Source: Leptospira biflexa
GTDB taxonomy: Bacteria; Spirochaetota; Leptospiria; Turneriellales; DYLW01
Assembly (NCBI GenBank): GCA_020721865.1
Contig: DYLW01000004.1
Location: 1 to 38,422, forward strand
Direction of reading: 5' to 3'
DNA length: 38,422 nt
The notes below the pieces were generated by a model, which saw only the letters and a program-made list of their open reading frames with translations, made no database searches and was not told the DNA's origin. Positions 6,805 through 15,313 of the stretch are shown here, piece by piece. The position numbers were made by a program, and so were the translations under genes. Position 1 is the first letter of the stretch, and every line of letters starts with the position of its first letter.

Positions 6805-8503
6805 TTTTCTCCTCGTCCAGACCAAACGTACCGCCAGGGTTCATGATACCTTTTGGATCAAAATAATTCTTGATAGCTTTGATGGCCCCAAACTGGATTT
6901 CCCCCATATTTTTCCGGTACCAGGGTGCCAGCATTTTCCCCACTCCATGGTGGTGGCTCAGGGAGCCTCCACTTTTATCAATGGCGTCAATGATTTTCTT
7001 ATGGAAATTTTTATATTCAGAAATGGAATCCATTTTGCCAATGAAGATAAAATACAGATTGGTTCCCTGGGGATAAAAATGGGAGCCATGCACCATGCAG
7101 ACAGTCTGGGGGCGGCTTTTCACCACAGAGCGGACTGTTTCATGCACTTCTTTGAGATTATCCCATTTCACAGAGGTTTCCAGCGTGTCGATGACGATTC
7201 CATAGTCCTGCAAATCCTCCCGCATATAGGGATCCCGGTAGCGGCCTTCTTCCCATTTTTTCACCACATAGGACGTGGTATACAGCCCCCGGTATTTTTT
7301 CCCAATTTTCCGGATCATTTTTTTCACATGGCCGCTTAATCCCTTTTCCCCTTCCGTATGGCCAATGACCAGACAGCGGCTTCCTGCTTTATACCCCCTC
7401 AGGGAAATATATTTATCCAGAATGGTGCCCTCCACCCCGTACAGTTTGAGAGCAATGTCCGTTTCCTCCGGATCCGAGAGGCGCAGGACGGACGGCAGAC
7501 CAAATTCCCCCTGGGATATTTCCCGGACGGCGGCGATGGCGGAATCAAAATCCGGAAAGATGAAGGAAAAACCCCGGCGGTTTTCCGGCATATAGCGGAA
7601 TATCTTTATGGTGGCACTCACCATAACCCCCAGAATTCCCTCCGAACCGGATAGAATATCATTCATATTCGGTCCGATGGCCGCTGCCGGATAATCTTTG
7701 GTGACAAATTCCCCAATGGGGGTGACATATTCCTGGCAGACCACCAGATCCTTCATGTCCCCATAGTATGTGGAACCCTGCCCTGAGCCCAGAGCGGCAA
7801 TCCATCCACCCACGGTGGAAAATTCAAAGGACTGGGGGAAATGTCCGCAGGTGTAATTCCGGGAGGCATTTCTTTCCTTCCGGGCATTGTTTAAAATCTC
7901 TTCCAGGGCAGGACCAAAGATGCCGGGTTCCACCGTCACGGTCTGGTTGGTTTCATTGATTTCCAGCACTTTGTTCAAATGGACACTCATATCCAGCGAA
8001 ACCCCACCTTTGACGGACTCTGTCCCCCGGGTAACGCTGCTTCTTCCGCCGAATACATAGACGGGAATTTTCTGTGTATTGCAGTATTCTATGATTTTTT
8101 TAATGTCTTTTTTATCCCGCGGATAGAGCACTACATCCGGCAGGTTTTCCAATTGTTTTTTCCGCAGACGCATCAGATCAATCATGGTTTTCCCGTATGC
8201 CGCCCGCAGCCGGTTATAGGGATCCGTCTGGATATTGGCTTCTCCCACAATTTTTGTGAGAGCATCTATCTGGTTTTTTTTCAGTCCGGAGGGTTTGTTA
8301 TAATCCACTTTTTCCAGACCGGTTTCTCTTTTTTCCTGAAAAAATTCATCGCCCAGCCCAAATATTTCTTTCATGTAAGTAAAAAGTCTCCGGTTAGGAT
8401 GTTTGAATTCACCGGGAGCTCCCCATTTGAATATGGAGCGGTAGGAATTGGTGGGGGGGGATTCTTCCATCCAGTCTGGGATAAACGCTTTTTCTTTTTT
8501 CAT
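6794..8503 (-). CDS. AGPS-like FAD-linked oxidoreductase (alkyl-DHAP synthase family)
   Basis: A 569-residue FAD-linked protein of the alkyldihydroxyacetonephosphate-synthase type. In eukaryotes that enzyme swaps the acyl chain of acyl-DHAP for a fatty alcohol, making the ether bond of ether lipids. Seen here: an N-terminal SYRSIFKWG segment typical of AGPS; a PCMH-type FAD domain around 120-310 (PRDKKDIKKIIEYC, VFGGRSSVTRG, TVGGWIAALGSGQGSTYYG); a long cap; a histidine triad SHHHGVG at 517-519; and the C-terminal FDPKGIMNPGG. The histidine triad matches the active-site HHH of AGPS. AGGA just upstream of ATG 8503 supports the start. A C8 run lies in codons 14-17. It is divergent from trpF and next to glpD, which supplies DHAP. 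A D-lactate/glycolate oxidase-like role is the alternative. Confidence 0.75.
   Translation of the reverse strand: MKKEKAFIPDWMEESPPTNSYRSIFKWGAPGEFKHPNRRLFTYMKEIFGLGDEFFQEKRETGLEKVDYNKPSGLKKNQIDALTKIVGEANIQTDPYNRLRAAYGKTMIDLMRLRKKQLENLPDVVLYPRDKKDIKKIIEYCNTQKIPVYVFGGRSSVTRGTESVKGGVSLDMSVHLNKVLEINETNQTVTVEPGIFGPALEEILNNARKERNASRNYTCGHFPQSFEFSTVGGWIAALGSGQGSTYYGDMKDLVVCQEYVTPIGEFVTKDYPAAAIGPNMNDILSGSEGILGVMVSATIKIFRYMPENRRGFSFIFPDFDSAIAAVREISQGEFGLPSVLRLSDPEETDIALKLYGVEGTILDKYISLRGYKAGSRCLVIGHTEGEKGLSGHVKKMIRKIGKKYRGLYTTSYVVKKWEEGRYRDPYMREDLQDYGIVIDTLETSVKWDNLKEVHETVRSVVKSRPQTVCMVHGSHFYPQGTNLYFIFIGKMDSISEYKNFHKKIIDAIDKSGGSLSHHHGVGKMLAPWYRKNMGEIQFGAIKAIKNYFDPKGIMNPGGTFGLDEEKTKK
8453..8460 (-). 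repeat. C8 homopolymer in the AGPS-like gene N-terminus
   Basis: Eight C on the coding strand (G8 on the top strand) span codons for S-P-P-T near residues 14-18. A slip would abolish the whole enzyme. Shorter than the G9 tract in the barrel gene, so weaker as a contingency locus. Confidence 0.85.
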
Positions 8504-8565
8504 GGGATTTCCTTTATCGTTGCCAGTCTGAATCTTTTTTGCAGGACGACAATGATTTAACCAGT

Positions 8566-9225
8566 ATGAAAAAATGGAAAATATGCGGAATCACCAATAA
8601 GGAAGACGCCCGGTCTGCCGTATCCGCTAACGCCTTTGTTCTGGGCTGTGTGTTCCATCCGGAAAGCCGGCGGTTTTGCGATCCTCGGACGGCGGCCGCC
8701 ATCGCACAGGAAATCGCACCCGTTCCGGTGGCTGCGGTGTTTGCCTATAATCCGCTTCCTTACATCCAGGAAATAGTCTCCGGATTTTCCCCGCCCTTTT
8801 ATATCCAGATCCCGGCAGATCATCCGGACTTTGAGAAAATAAATCGGATTTATTCTCCAGAAATTATCACCCCGGTGTATCTGGTGGATTCCGGATTTTC
8901 CGTTAAAACCACCCTGTCCGATGTGCATATCCGGAAAAGAAAGTACCCCTATATTATTTTTGATACGGGAGGGGTTAAAGACTCCGGCGGCAAGCTCATG
9001 GCGGGCGGAACGGGGAAAACTTTTTCCTGGGAAGTCATCCGGGAAGTGGACTATCCTTTTCTGATTGCCGGGGGCCTGAACAGAAGCAACATCCCGGCAG
9101 TCCTGAATTTTCTGGAAAATACACAGGGGATGGGGATAGATATTTCCGGGGGTCTGGAAAAATCCCCCGGATTCAAGGATCACATTTTAATGAGAGAATT
9201 ATCGCATCTTTTTACAAGGGATTAG
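8566..9225 (+). CDS. trpF: Phosphoribosylanthranilate isomerase
   Basis: Isomerises N-(5'-phosphoribosyl)anthranilate to CdRP in tryptophan synthesis, a cytoplasmic (beta/alpha)8 barrel. Signatures in order: KICGIT at the N-terminus (catalytic Cys), GCVFHPESRR, a strand ending IIFDTGG with the catalytic Asp, GGTGKTFSW (phosphate-binding), AGGLNRSNI and GIDISGGLEKSPGFKD. The start is taken at ATG 8566 (219 residues) because the family begins right at KICGIT; an in-frame TTG at 8539 would add nine poorly conserved residues. No good ribosome site precedes either. mutS follows one base after the stop, so the two are probably co-transcribed. No other trp gene is in the window, so trpF is separated from the rest of the pathway here. 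Confidence 0.92.
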   Translation: MKKWKICGITNKEDARSAVSANAFVLGCVFHPESRRFCDPRTAAAIAQEIAPVPVAAVFAYNPLPYIQEIVSGFSPPFYIQIPADHPDFEKINRIYSPEIITPVYLVDSGFSVKTTLSDVHIRKRKYPYIIFDTGGVKDSGGKLMAGGTGKTFSWEVIREVDYPFLIAGGLNRSNIPAVLNFLENTQGMGIDISGGLEKSPGFKDHILMRELSHLFTRD

Positions 9226-9226
9226 C

Positions 9227-11728
9227 ATGGAAGAACAGAATCTGAATACCCCCATGATGCACCAGTATCTGGAGATCAAAAAAAAATACCGGGATGAGGT
9301 GTTGTTCTACCGGATGGGAGATTTTTACGAAATGTTTCTGGAGGATGCGGTTTATGCGTCCCGGGTACTGGACATTGCCCTGACAAAACGCCAAGATAAA
9401 ATTCCCATGTGCGGCATCCCCCACCATGCTTGGCAAAATTACGTGCAAAAAATCCTCAAAGACGGAAGAAAAATCGCTATCTGTGAACAGACAGAAGATC
9501 CCAAATTGGCCACCGGTAAGATTGTGAAAAGAGAGGTTGTCCGCATTCTCACTCCGGGGAGTATTTACGAAGAAGAACTCCTTTCCGGTGCCGAAAAAAA
9601 CACCCTGGGAGTTTTTCTGCTGGATAAAGATTCCTTTTTGTTTTTATCCGCCGATCTTTCCACCGGCACCCTGAGCCTGGATTCCGGCGATGGATGGTCG
9701 CAGATTCCGGATAAACTTCTGCTCCACTCTGTCCGAGAGGTGGTTTTGATCCATCCACCCAAAAACATAGACATGGGCATTTTCTCCAACCTTCCGGTGG
9801 TGCATAGGCAACCACCTCCGTTATCCTCATCCGGGGAAGGCCCCTTCTTTGAAAGGCATCTGGGGATTTCCAACCCCGGCATACTGGAAATTTCGGAAAA
9901 AGAAAAAAGTCTTCTGGTGGGATTTTTCCGTTATCTGGAAGAGATATCCCCCCTTTTGAAAATGCGGTGGAAAATGCCGGTTCGGGTGGAAAGCCGGAAA
10001 ACCATGAAGCTGGATGAAAATGCCCTCCGGACACTGGAAATTCTGGAAGCCACCGACGGCAGCCGGAATGCCTCCCTTTTTTCCATTCTGAATGAAACCA
10101 AATCCGCTCACGGGAAACGCCTGCTTGCGGAATTTCTGTCCATGCCCTCTCTGGACAAAGTGGAAATTGAGCGACGTCTGGATGTTACCCAATGGTTAGC
10201 AACAGATAACCTGATCCGCAAATCCGTGCGGAATTTTCTGGCCGATATCCATGATCTGGAAAGAATCCTCATCTCTCTGAACCATCGTCCCGATGTCCGC
10301 CATCTGGGGCAGATCCGGGATTCTCTGAGAGCCACTTTCCTTTTGCGTGAGAAAATTACGGCCACAGTGGAGAATAGCAAAAATCCGGAGTCGCTCCCTG
10401 CGGAAATCCGGGAATTCTGGCTGGACTCCTTTGATTTTCCCCGGGAGTTAATGGACTCGCTGGAAAATGCCCTGAGGGAGGAGCTTCCGCCCCTTCTGGA
10501 TGAGCGGCCTTTTCTGAAACCGGGATTTTCTTCCATGCTGGACGAATTGGTGGTGCTGAATGACAATGCTTTTACGGTATTGAAAAAATTTGAGGAGGAT
10601 CAGAAAAGCCGGTACAATATCCCCACACTGAAAGTAAAATACAACCGGGTCATTGGCTATTTTATTGAGATATCCAAAGGGGCAAAAGAGAAACCCCCGG
10701 AATCCTATCACCGCCGCCAGACCCTGGTAAACGGGGAACGATACACCTGTGAAGAATTAAAAAACATTGAGGACAAAATCCTGCACGCAAAGGAAAATAT
10801 TCTGGAAATCCAGAAAGGCATTTTCCAGTCTTTTGTGTCCGATATTCTGGAAGAAACCGCCCGCCTCCGGAAGCTGGCAAACGCCCTGGCACGGTTAGAT
10901 GTATTCCAAAGTTTTGCGGAAATTGCGGGAAGGCGAAAATACATCCGTCCGATTTTTAATACGGAAGGGATTTTTTCCGTAAAGGATTCTCGGCATCCCG
11001 TGATTGAAGAGATTTTCCGTTCGGAAATATTTGTCCCCAACGATATTGAATTGGATAAAAAAAGGCGGCATCTGGCCATCATCACTGGACCAAATATGTC
11101 CGGAAAATCTACGTATATCCGCCAGACAGGTCTGCTTTCCATCATGGCCCAGGCCGGCTCTTTTGTTCCGGCGGCATGGGCAAACCTGCCCTTGGTGGAC
11201 AGAATTTTTACCCGGATTGGGGCGTATGACCGTCTGGCCAAAGGAGAAAGTACTTTTTATGTGGAGATGAAGGAATGTGCCGGGATTTTCCACTATATGA
11301 CGCCCTCCTCTCTGGTTTTGCTGGATGAAGTGGGACGAGGAACCTCCACCTATGACGGCATTTCCATTGCCCGTGCCATGATTGAATTTCTGAACCAGGA
11401 ATCCTCCGGGAAGCCACTGGTACTCTTTGCCACGCACTATGGTGAACTTTCTGAAATGATTGCCGAACGAAACGGCATTGTGGGATTAACGGTCAGCGTT
11501 CTGGAGGAGAATAATGAAATAATATTCCTCCGGAAAATTGTGGAGGGTGTGGCAGACAAATCCTATGGCATCTATGTGGCCAAGCTGGCCGGGCTGCCTG
11601 TCTCTATAACGGAACGGGCGGAGGCTCTCTTAGAGGAACTGGAGGAAAAAGGATTCTGGGAAAAGAAGGCACCCGGTAGCCGGAAAAAAACCACCCAAGA
11701 TGACTCTACCCAGCTTCATTTTTTCTAA
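9227..11728 (+). CDS. mutS: DNA mismatch repair ATPase MutS
   Basis: Recognises base mismatches and small loops and starts methyl-independent or MutL-directed repair. The 833-residue protein has the full MutS1 layout: N-terminal mismatch-binding domain with the Phe-x-Glu motif at F33-Y34-E35 (MGDFYEMF), connector, lever, clamp, then the ATPase with Walker A GPNMSGKS at 621-628 and Walker B with D700-E701 (LVLLDEVGRGTST). The C-terminal helix-turn-helix dimerisation part follows. The F-x-E motif excludes MutS2. AAGGG precedes ATG 9227. It lies one base after trpF and overlaps the convergent EamA gene by 23 bases. No mutL is in the window. Loss would raise the mutation rate, which matters for the homopolymer tracts described here. 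Confidence 0.96.
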   Translation: MEEQNLNTPMMHQYLEIKKKYRDEVLFYRMGDFYEMFLEDAVYASRVLDIALTKRQDKIPMCGIPHHAWQNYVQKILKDGRKIAICEQTEDPKLATGKIVKREVVRILTPGSIYEEELLSGAEKNTLGVFLLDKDSFLFLSADLSTGTLSLDSGDGWSQIPDKLLLHSVREVVLIHPPKNIDMGIFSNLPVVHRQPPPLSSSGEGPFFERHLGISNPGILEISEKEKSLLVGFFRYLEEISPLLKMRWKMPVRVESRKTMKLDENALRTLEILEATDGSRNASLFSILNETKSAHGKRLLAEFLSMPSLDKVEIERRLDVTQWLATDNLIRKSVRNFLADIHDLERILISLNHRPDVRHLGQIRDSLRATFLLREKITATVENSKNPESLPAEIREFWLDSFDFPRELMDSLENALREELPPLLDERPFLKPGFSSMLDELVVLNDNAFTVLKKFEEDQKSRYNIPTLKVKYNRVIGYFIEISKGAKEKPPESYHRRQTLVNGERYTCEELKNIEDKILHAKENILEIQKGIFQSFVSDILEETARLRKLANALARLDVFQSFAEIAGRRKYIRPIFNTEGIFSVKDSRHPVIEEIFRSEIFVPNDIELDKKRRHLAIITGPNMSGKSTYIRQTGLLSIMAQAGSFVPAAWANLPLVDRIFTRIGAYDRLAKGESTFYVEMKECAGIFHYMTPSSLVLLDEVGRGTSTYDGISIARAMIEFLNQESSGKPLVLFATHYGELSEMIAERNGIVGLTVSVLEENNEIIFLRKIVEGVADKSYGIYVAKLAGLPVSITERAEALLEELEEKGFWEKKAPGSRKKTTQDDSTQLHFF

Positions 11729-12602
11729 ACCCGATGGATACCGCCAGGGCCAGGAGAATGACCATTCCGCCCAGAATTGTATGCATAAAAATCGGCTCCC
11801 GGAAAAAGATTCCGGCAATAGCAGTGGCAAAGACGGGCTCCATCAGATAGATCATAGCTGCCAGATTGGAAGGAACAAACCGCTGTCCGTAAAACATCAT
11901 CCCATAGGAAAAAATACTGCCGGGGACAACCAGAAGAGACATATATAGAATAAAATCGTATTGCATAAAATATTCCCGGTTATTTCCATTATTCGACCAC
12001 AGGGTGGGGATATTTGCGATCAGGAAAATAACTGCCGTGATAAAAAACACCACCGTCAGAATATCCACAGCAGAATTTTTTTTACTGACCTCTTCCACAG
12101 TTATTATATAAACGGAGTAGCAGAACGCACTGGCCAGAATCCACACATCGCCCATGTTCATTTCCTGCGGAAGGGAAAACCCATAGGACAAAAGATAAAT
12201 CCCCAGAAGAGCAATCAGAACAGAGACCAGTATCTTCCGCCGCAGGGCGTATTTCCCCCGAAAATGGTTCAATACCGGCACCATCAACACGGAAAGGGCG
12301 GTGATAAATCCGGCATTGGCGGAGGACACTGTTTCCAACCCGATGGTCTGGAGATATATAGCAGTAAAATTAATCACACCCAGGCACAGAAGAAGCACGT
12401 CCGTTTTCCAAAATTTAAGCAAAAATGAATAAAAAAAATACGGACGTATCAGGATAAGCAGAAGGGATGTGAAAAAAAAACGCAGAAACAGTATTTCCAC
12501 GGTGGTACCGTAACGCAGGAGAGCTTTTGTCAGGGGAAATGTGGAGCCCCAGAGGATAGTGGTGATGAATAAGATAATGAGCCCACGATGGTATTCCTTC
12601 AT
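11706..12602 (-). CDS. EamA/DMT-superfamily transporter
   Basis: A 298-residue inner-membrane protein with about ten hydrophobic helices in two repeats of five, the DMT/EamA plan. The first repeat has the family-typical motif TTILWGSTFPLTKALL near residue 14-29, and the second has FLMEPVFATAIAGIFF-like sequence near 250-266, preceded by a Pro-Gly loop. EamA proteins export amino acids, metabolites or drugs; the substrate cannot be told. The coding strand has runs of T9 (12472-12480) and T8 (12431-12438). It is divergent from the histidine kinase across an 80-base gap. The start, ATG 12602, has no clear ribosome site. Confidence 0.85.
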   Translation of the reverse strand: MKEYHRGLIILFITTILWGSTFPLTKALLRYGTTVEILFLRFFFTSLLLILIRPYFFYSFLLKFWKTDVLLLCLGVINFTAIYLQTIGLETVSSANAGFITALSVLMVPVLNHFRGKYALRRKILVSVLIALLGIYLLSYGFSLPQEMNMGDVWILASAFCYSVYIITVEEVSKKNSAVDILTVVFFITAVIFLIANIPTLWSNNGNNREYFMQYDFILYMSLLVVPGSIFSYGMMFYGQRFVPSNLAAMIYLMEPVFATAIAGIFFREPIFMHTILGGMVILLALAVSIGFRKNEAG

Positions 12603-12682
12603 TGTTCAGATTTGTTTATGGAGACATCCGGACATTAAAAAAATGGTTTACATTGTCATATCAAATTATTATTTCATGATAA

Positions 12683-14449
12683 ATGTACAGTTTTCCGGAT
12701 AAAATCCGCCAAAGATATAACAATGAATCCTTTTTCATCCAGAAAAAAACCATCTATCTGATTTATACCAACCATATTTTTATTCTAACGTTCCTGGCTT
12801 TTACCATTTTGAATATTTTTACCACAGATTTTTTCATAGCATCCATTCTGGCCGTGGGTTCCTTTCTGTATCTGGTGAATTATTTTTTGATCTATCATAA
12901 AAAATATGAGCTTGCCGGTAACATCACTTTACTTGTCCCCATGGTGGTGGTGGGTCTGGATATTTTTATGGCAAAGAATGACAACATTATTGGGTTCCAC
13001 ATCAGTTACAGAGCCACAGTATCGTTTTTTACCATGATGCTTATTATGTCCCTGGTTGCTGTGAAACGCTATCAACCAATCATGGTATCCACATTATCCC
13101 TGGGGATTGTTATTGCCTTTTATTATTTCCGCTTTCACACGAACGCTGCTCATATGGACTATGCTGTTCTGATCAATACCATGATCCACTATGTCATTGC
13201 CGGTGGAGCCTCTTTTCTTACTTTGTATTTGACAGAAGATCTGATCCAAATAGCGGAAGAGAAAACCAAAGAGGTATGTAACACCAATATACAACTGCGG
13301 GAATCCCTTTCCCAAATTGAAGAGTCAAACCGGGAGATACTGAAGACCAGAGAAAAAGAATCTATTATATTGAAATCTTTTCCGGACTTGATTTTTATTC
13401 TGAATATTTCCGGAGTGGTTCAGGAATGCCATATTTCCAACATAGACTTGATACCATTTTTTGGAGAAAACTGCGGCGGGAACTCCATATTCCCTCTACT
13501 GGCACCAAAGGATGCCGATCTTGTGAAAAAATCCCTGGAAGCAGCATACACCAACAGGCAGATCCAGACCATCCAGTGTGTGATGGTCAGGGACAGTGTG
13601 GAAAAACAACTGGAATGTCGTATAAATTTTCTACAGGATTATACGTTTGTCATGATTGTCCGGGATATGACCAGCCAGATGGATTCACTGCGGAGGTTAA
13701 AGGACGCGGAAGACAAAATGAACCTGACATCCCGGCTTTCCACGCTGGGGGAAATTTCCGCCGGGATTGCCCATGAAATCAACCAGCCTCTGAATTATCT
13801 GAAAGGAGTTCTCCATATTCTGGAAAACGAAAAAACGGATATTACCAATTTTCAGTCCCGGATAGATAAATACCTGAAAAATTCCCAGCACAGCGTAAAC
13901 AGAATAGAAAATATTGTCAATCATCTGCGTAATTTTGTTCACAACCGGGAGGTGGAAAAGGAAGCCACAGATATAATGACATCCATTGAAAATTCCCTGA
14001 TTTTTTTCCATGAGAAAATAAAATTAAGAAAAATTATGCTGAATATCCACCGCCGGGGAATGAATTTTATTATTCTGGCCAATCCCACCCGCTTGGAACA
14101 GGTTTTTGTGAATCTGCTCCAGAATGCCATGGACGCATTAGCGGAAGTGGAGGAGAAAAAAGAAAAAATCATTCATATTGATATTGAAAAAAGCGTGGTA
14201 TCCAGCGTTCCCTTCCGTTACAATGTGATTGTCACTGTATATAATTCGGGGAAACCTCTAAATCCTGCCATTCGGGATAAGATCTTTGATCCATTTTTTT
14301 CTACCCATGAGAATGGAAATGGGATGGGGCTGGGTCTTTCCATTGTATCGAGCATAGTCAAAGAGCATAATGGCACCATAAATCTTGTGGACAAAAATGA
14401 CGGGACGGCATTCCGGATGGAATTTCCGGGGTATGCGGATGAAAAATAA
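12683..14449 (+). CDS. Membrane sensor histidine kinase with six-helix N-terminus and PAS domain
   Basis: A 588-residue kinase. Residues about 28-185 form roughly six membrane helices, with little room for a periplasmic sensor domain, so sensing may be within the membrane. A coiled linker (about 190-230) leads to a PAS-like domain (230-330), then HisKA with the autophosphorylated H364 in GIAHEINQP. The ATPase domain follows: N-box LEQVFVNLLQNAMDAL (N481), G1/G2 DPFFSTHENGNGMGLGLSIV. The GIAHEINQPLN style belongs to the NtrB/DctB-like HPK4 class. The response-regulator gene overlaps its end by 17 bases, so the pair is a two-component system. The signal is unknown. It is divergent from the EamA gene, so a regulatory link to that transporter is possible but unproven. 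Confidence 0.9.
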   Translation: MYSFPDKIRQRYNNESFFIQKKTIYLIYTNHIFILTFLAFTILNIFTTDFFIASILAVGSFLYLVNYFLIYHKKYELAGNITLLVPMVVVGLDIFMAKNDNIIGFHISYRATVSFFTMMLIMSLVAVKRYQPIMVSTLSLGIVIAFYYFRFHTNAAHMDYAVLINTMIHYVIAGGASFLTLYLTEDLIQIAEEKTKEVCNTNIQLRESLSQIEESNREILKTREKESIILKSFPDLIFILNISGVVQECHISNIDLIPFFGENCGGNSIFPLLAPKDADLVKKSLEAAYTNRQIQTIQCVMVRDSVEKQLECRINFLQDYTFVMIVRDMTSQMDSLRRLKDAEDKMNLTSRLSTLGEISAGIAHEINQPLNYLKGVLHILENEKTDITNFQSRIDKYLKNSQHSVNRIENIVNHLRNFVHNREVEKEATDIMTSIENSLIFFHEKIKLRKIMLNIHRRGMNFIILANPTRLEQVFVNLLQNAMDALAEVEEKKEKIIHIDIEKSVVSSVPFRYNVIVTVYNSGKPLNPAIRDKIFDPFFSTHENGNGMGLGLSIVSSIVKEHNGTINLVDKNDGTAFRMEFPGYADEK

Positions 14450-14804
14450 AAATCCCATTTGCATCGTTGACGATGAAATTCTGAATCTGGATATCCTTTC
14501 CGATATTTTATCCAAAGAAGGCCATACCGTCATCACTTCCACAAATTGGGAAGATGGCCTGGAATTAATAACAAAAACCCATCCATCCATCCTGCTTCTG
14601 GATTTGAATGTATCCGGAAAAGACACACGGAGGCTTATCCGGGATAATTTTGAATTTTTCAAGGATATCACCATTATCATTATCAGCGGCTTTATTGGAA
14701 AAATGGACAGAAGAGAGCTGGAGAATCTGGGCGTTAAATTTTTTTTCCAGAAACCCATCGACTTTGAGAAACTGGTATCCACCATTTCTCATCTGGATAT
14801 GTAA
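14433..14804 (+). CDS. Stand-alone receiver-domain response regulator
   Basis: A CheY-like single receiver domain, 123 residues from ATG 14433 (ATG 14439 is equally possible). The acidic pair D13-D14, phosphoacceptor D57 (LLLDLNVSG), switch Ser85 (IIIISGF) and Lys107 (FFFQKPID) are all present, so phosphotransfer from the adjacent kinase is plausible. There is no DNA-binding or enzymatic output domain, so output must go through a partner, as in CheY, or a phosphorelay. It overlaps the kinase gene by 17 bases. GGGG a few bases before the start is the only ribosome-like site. The next gene is the broken aldehyde dehydrogenase, which is unlikely to be a functional target. Confidence 0.85.
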   Translation: MRMKNKNPICIVDDEILNLDILSDILSKEGHTVITSTNWEDGLELITKTHPSILLLDLNVSGKDTRRLIRDNFEFFKDITIIIISGFIGKMDRRELENLGVKFFFQKPIDFEKLVSTISHLDM

Positions 14805-14845
14805 AAAAAGGTTGAAGAACGGTTTCGGAAAAAAACTATACTTCC

Positions 14846-15313
14846 ATGATAAAAAAATCCAAAGAAAGTTTTTTGCCCATCATGCCGTATGAGACCATTG
14901 AAGAAGCCATCCTCCTTGCTAATGCTACCGCTTTTGGACTGACCGCATCGGTCTGGAGTAAAGACCGGAAAAAAGCCATGAAGGTAGCCTCCCGCATAGA
15001 AGCCGGAACGGTGATCATCAACGACGCCATTTATACCCACGCCATGGCAGAAACCCCCTGGGGAGGGGTCAAAAATTCCGGGATAGGAAGAGTGCATTCG
15101 GATATGGGTTTTACCAATCCCATCCATATTAACAAGCCGGCGTGGATTAATATTGACCTCTGGTGGTATCCGTATACTCAGCGTTCCTTTAATTTTTTCA
15201 AGAATTCCATTTTTCTTTTTTCCGGAAATACAGTCCACCGTCTCAAAGGTCTCCTGGGTTTTGCATCCTGGAATACCATTACCTTTGGGAAAAAGAAGGA
15301 CGATGAGCTCTGA
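14846..15313 (+). pseudogene. Truncated aldehyde dehydrogenase, C-terminal third only
   Basis: The 155-codon frame matches only the end of an NAD(P)-dependent aldehyde dehydrogenase: PIMPYETIEEAILLANATAFGLTASVW, AGTVIINDA, PWGGVKNSGIGR, then the WWYPYT segment and a C-terminal extension seen in spirochaetal enzymes. The cofactor-binding domain and the catalytic Cys are absent, and no upstream remnant of them exists: the frame is closed by a TGA at 14813, just after the response-regulator gene. Even the junction is odd, since the usual ESFGPVLPIM block reads ESFLPIM. It overlaps the helicase start by 11 bases. It is most likely a deletion remnant left in place because its end overlaps the next gene. 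Expression as a small protein cannot be excluded. Confidence 0.75.
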
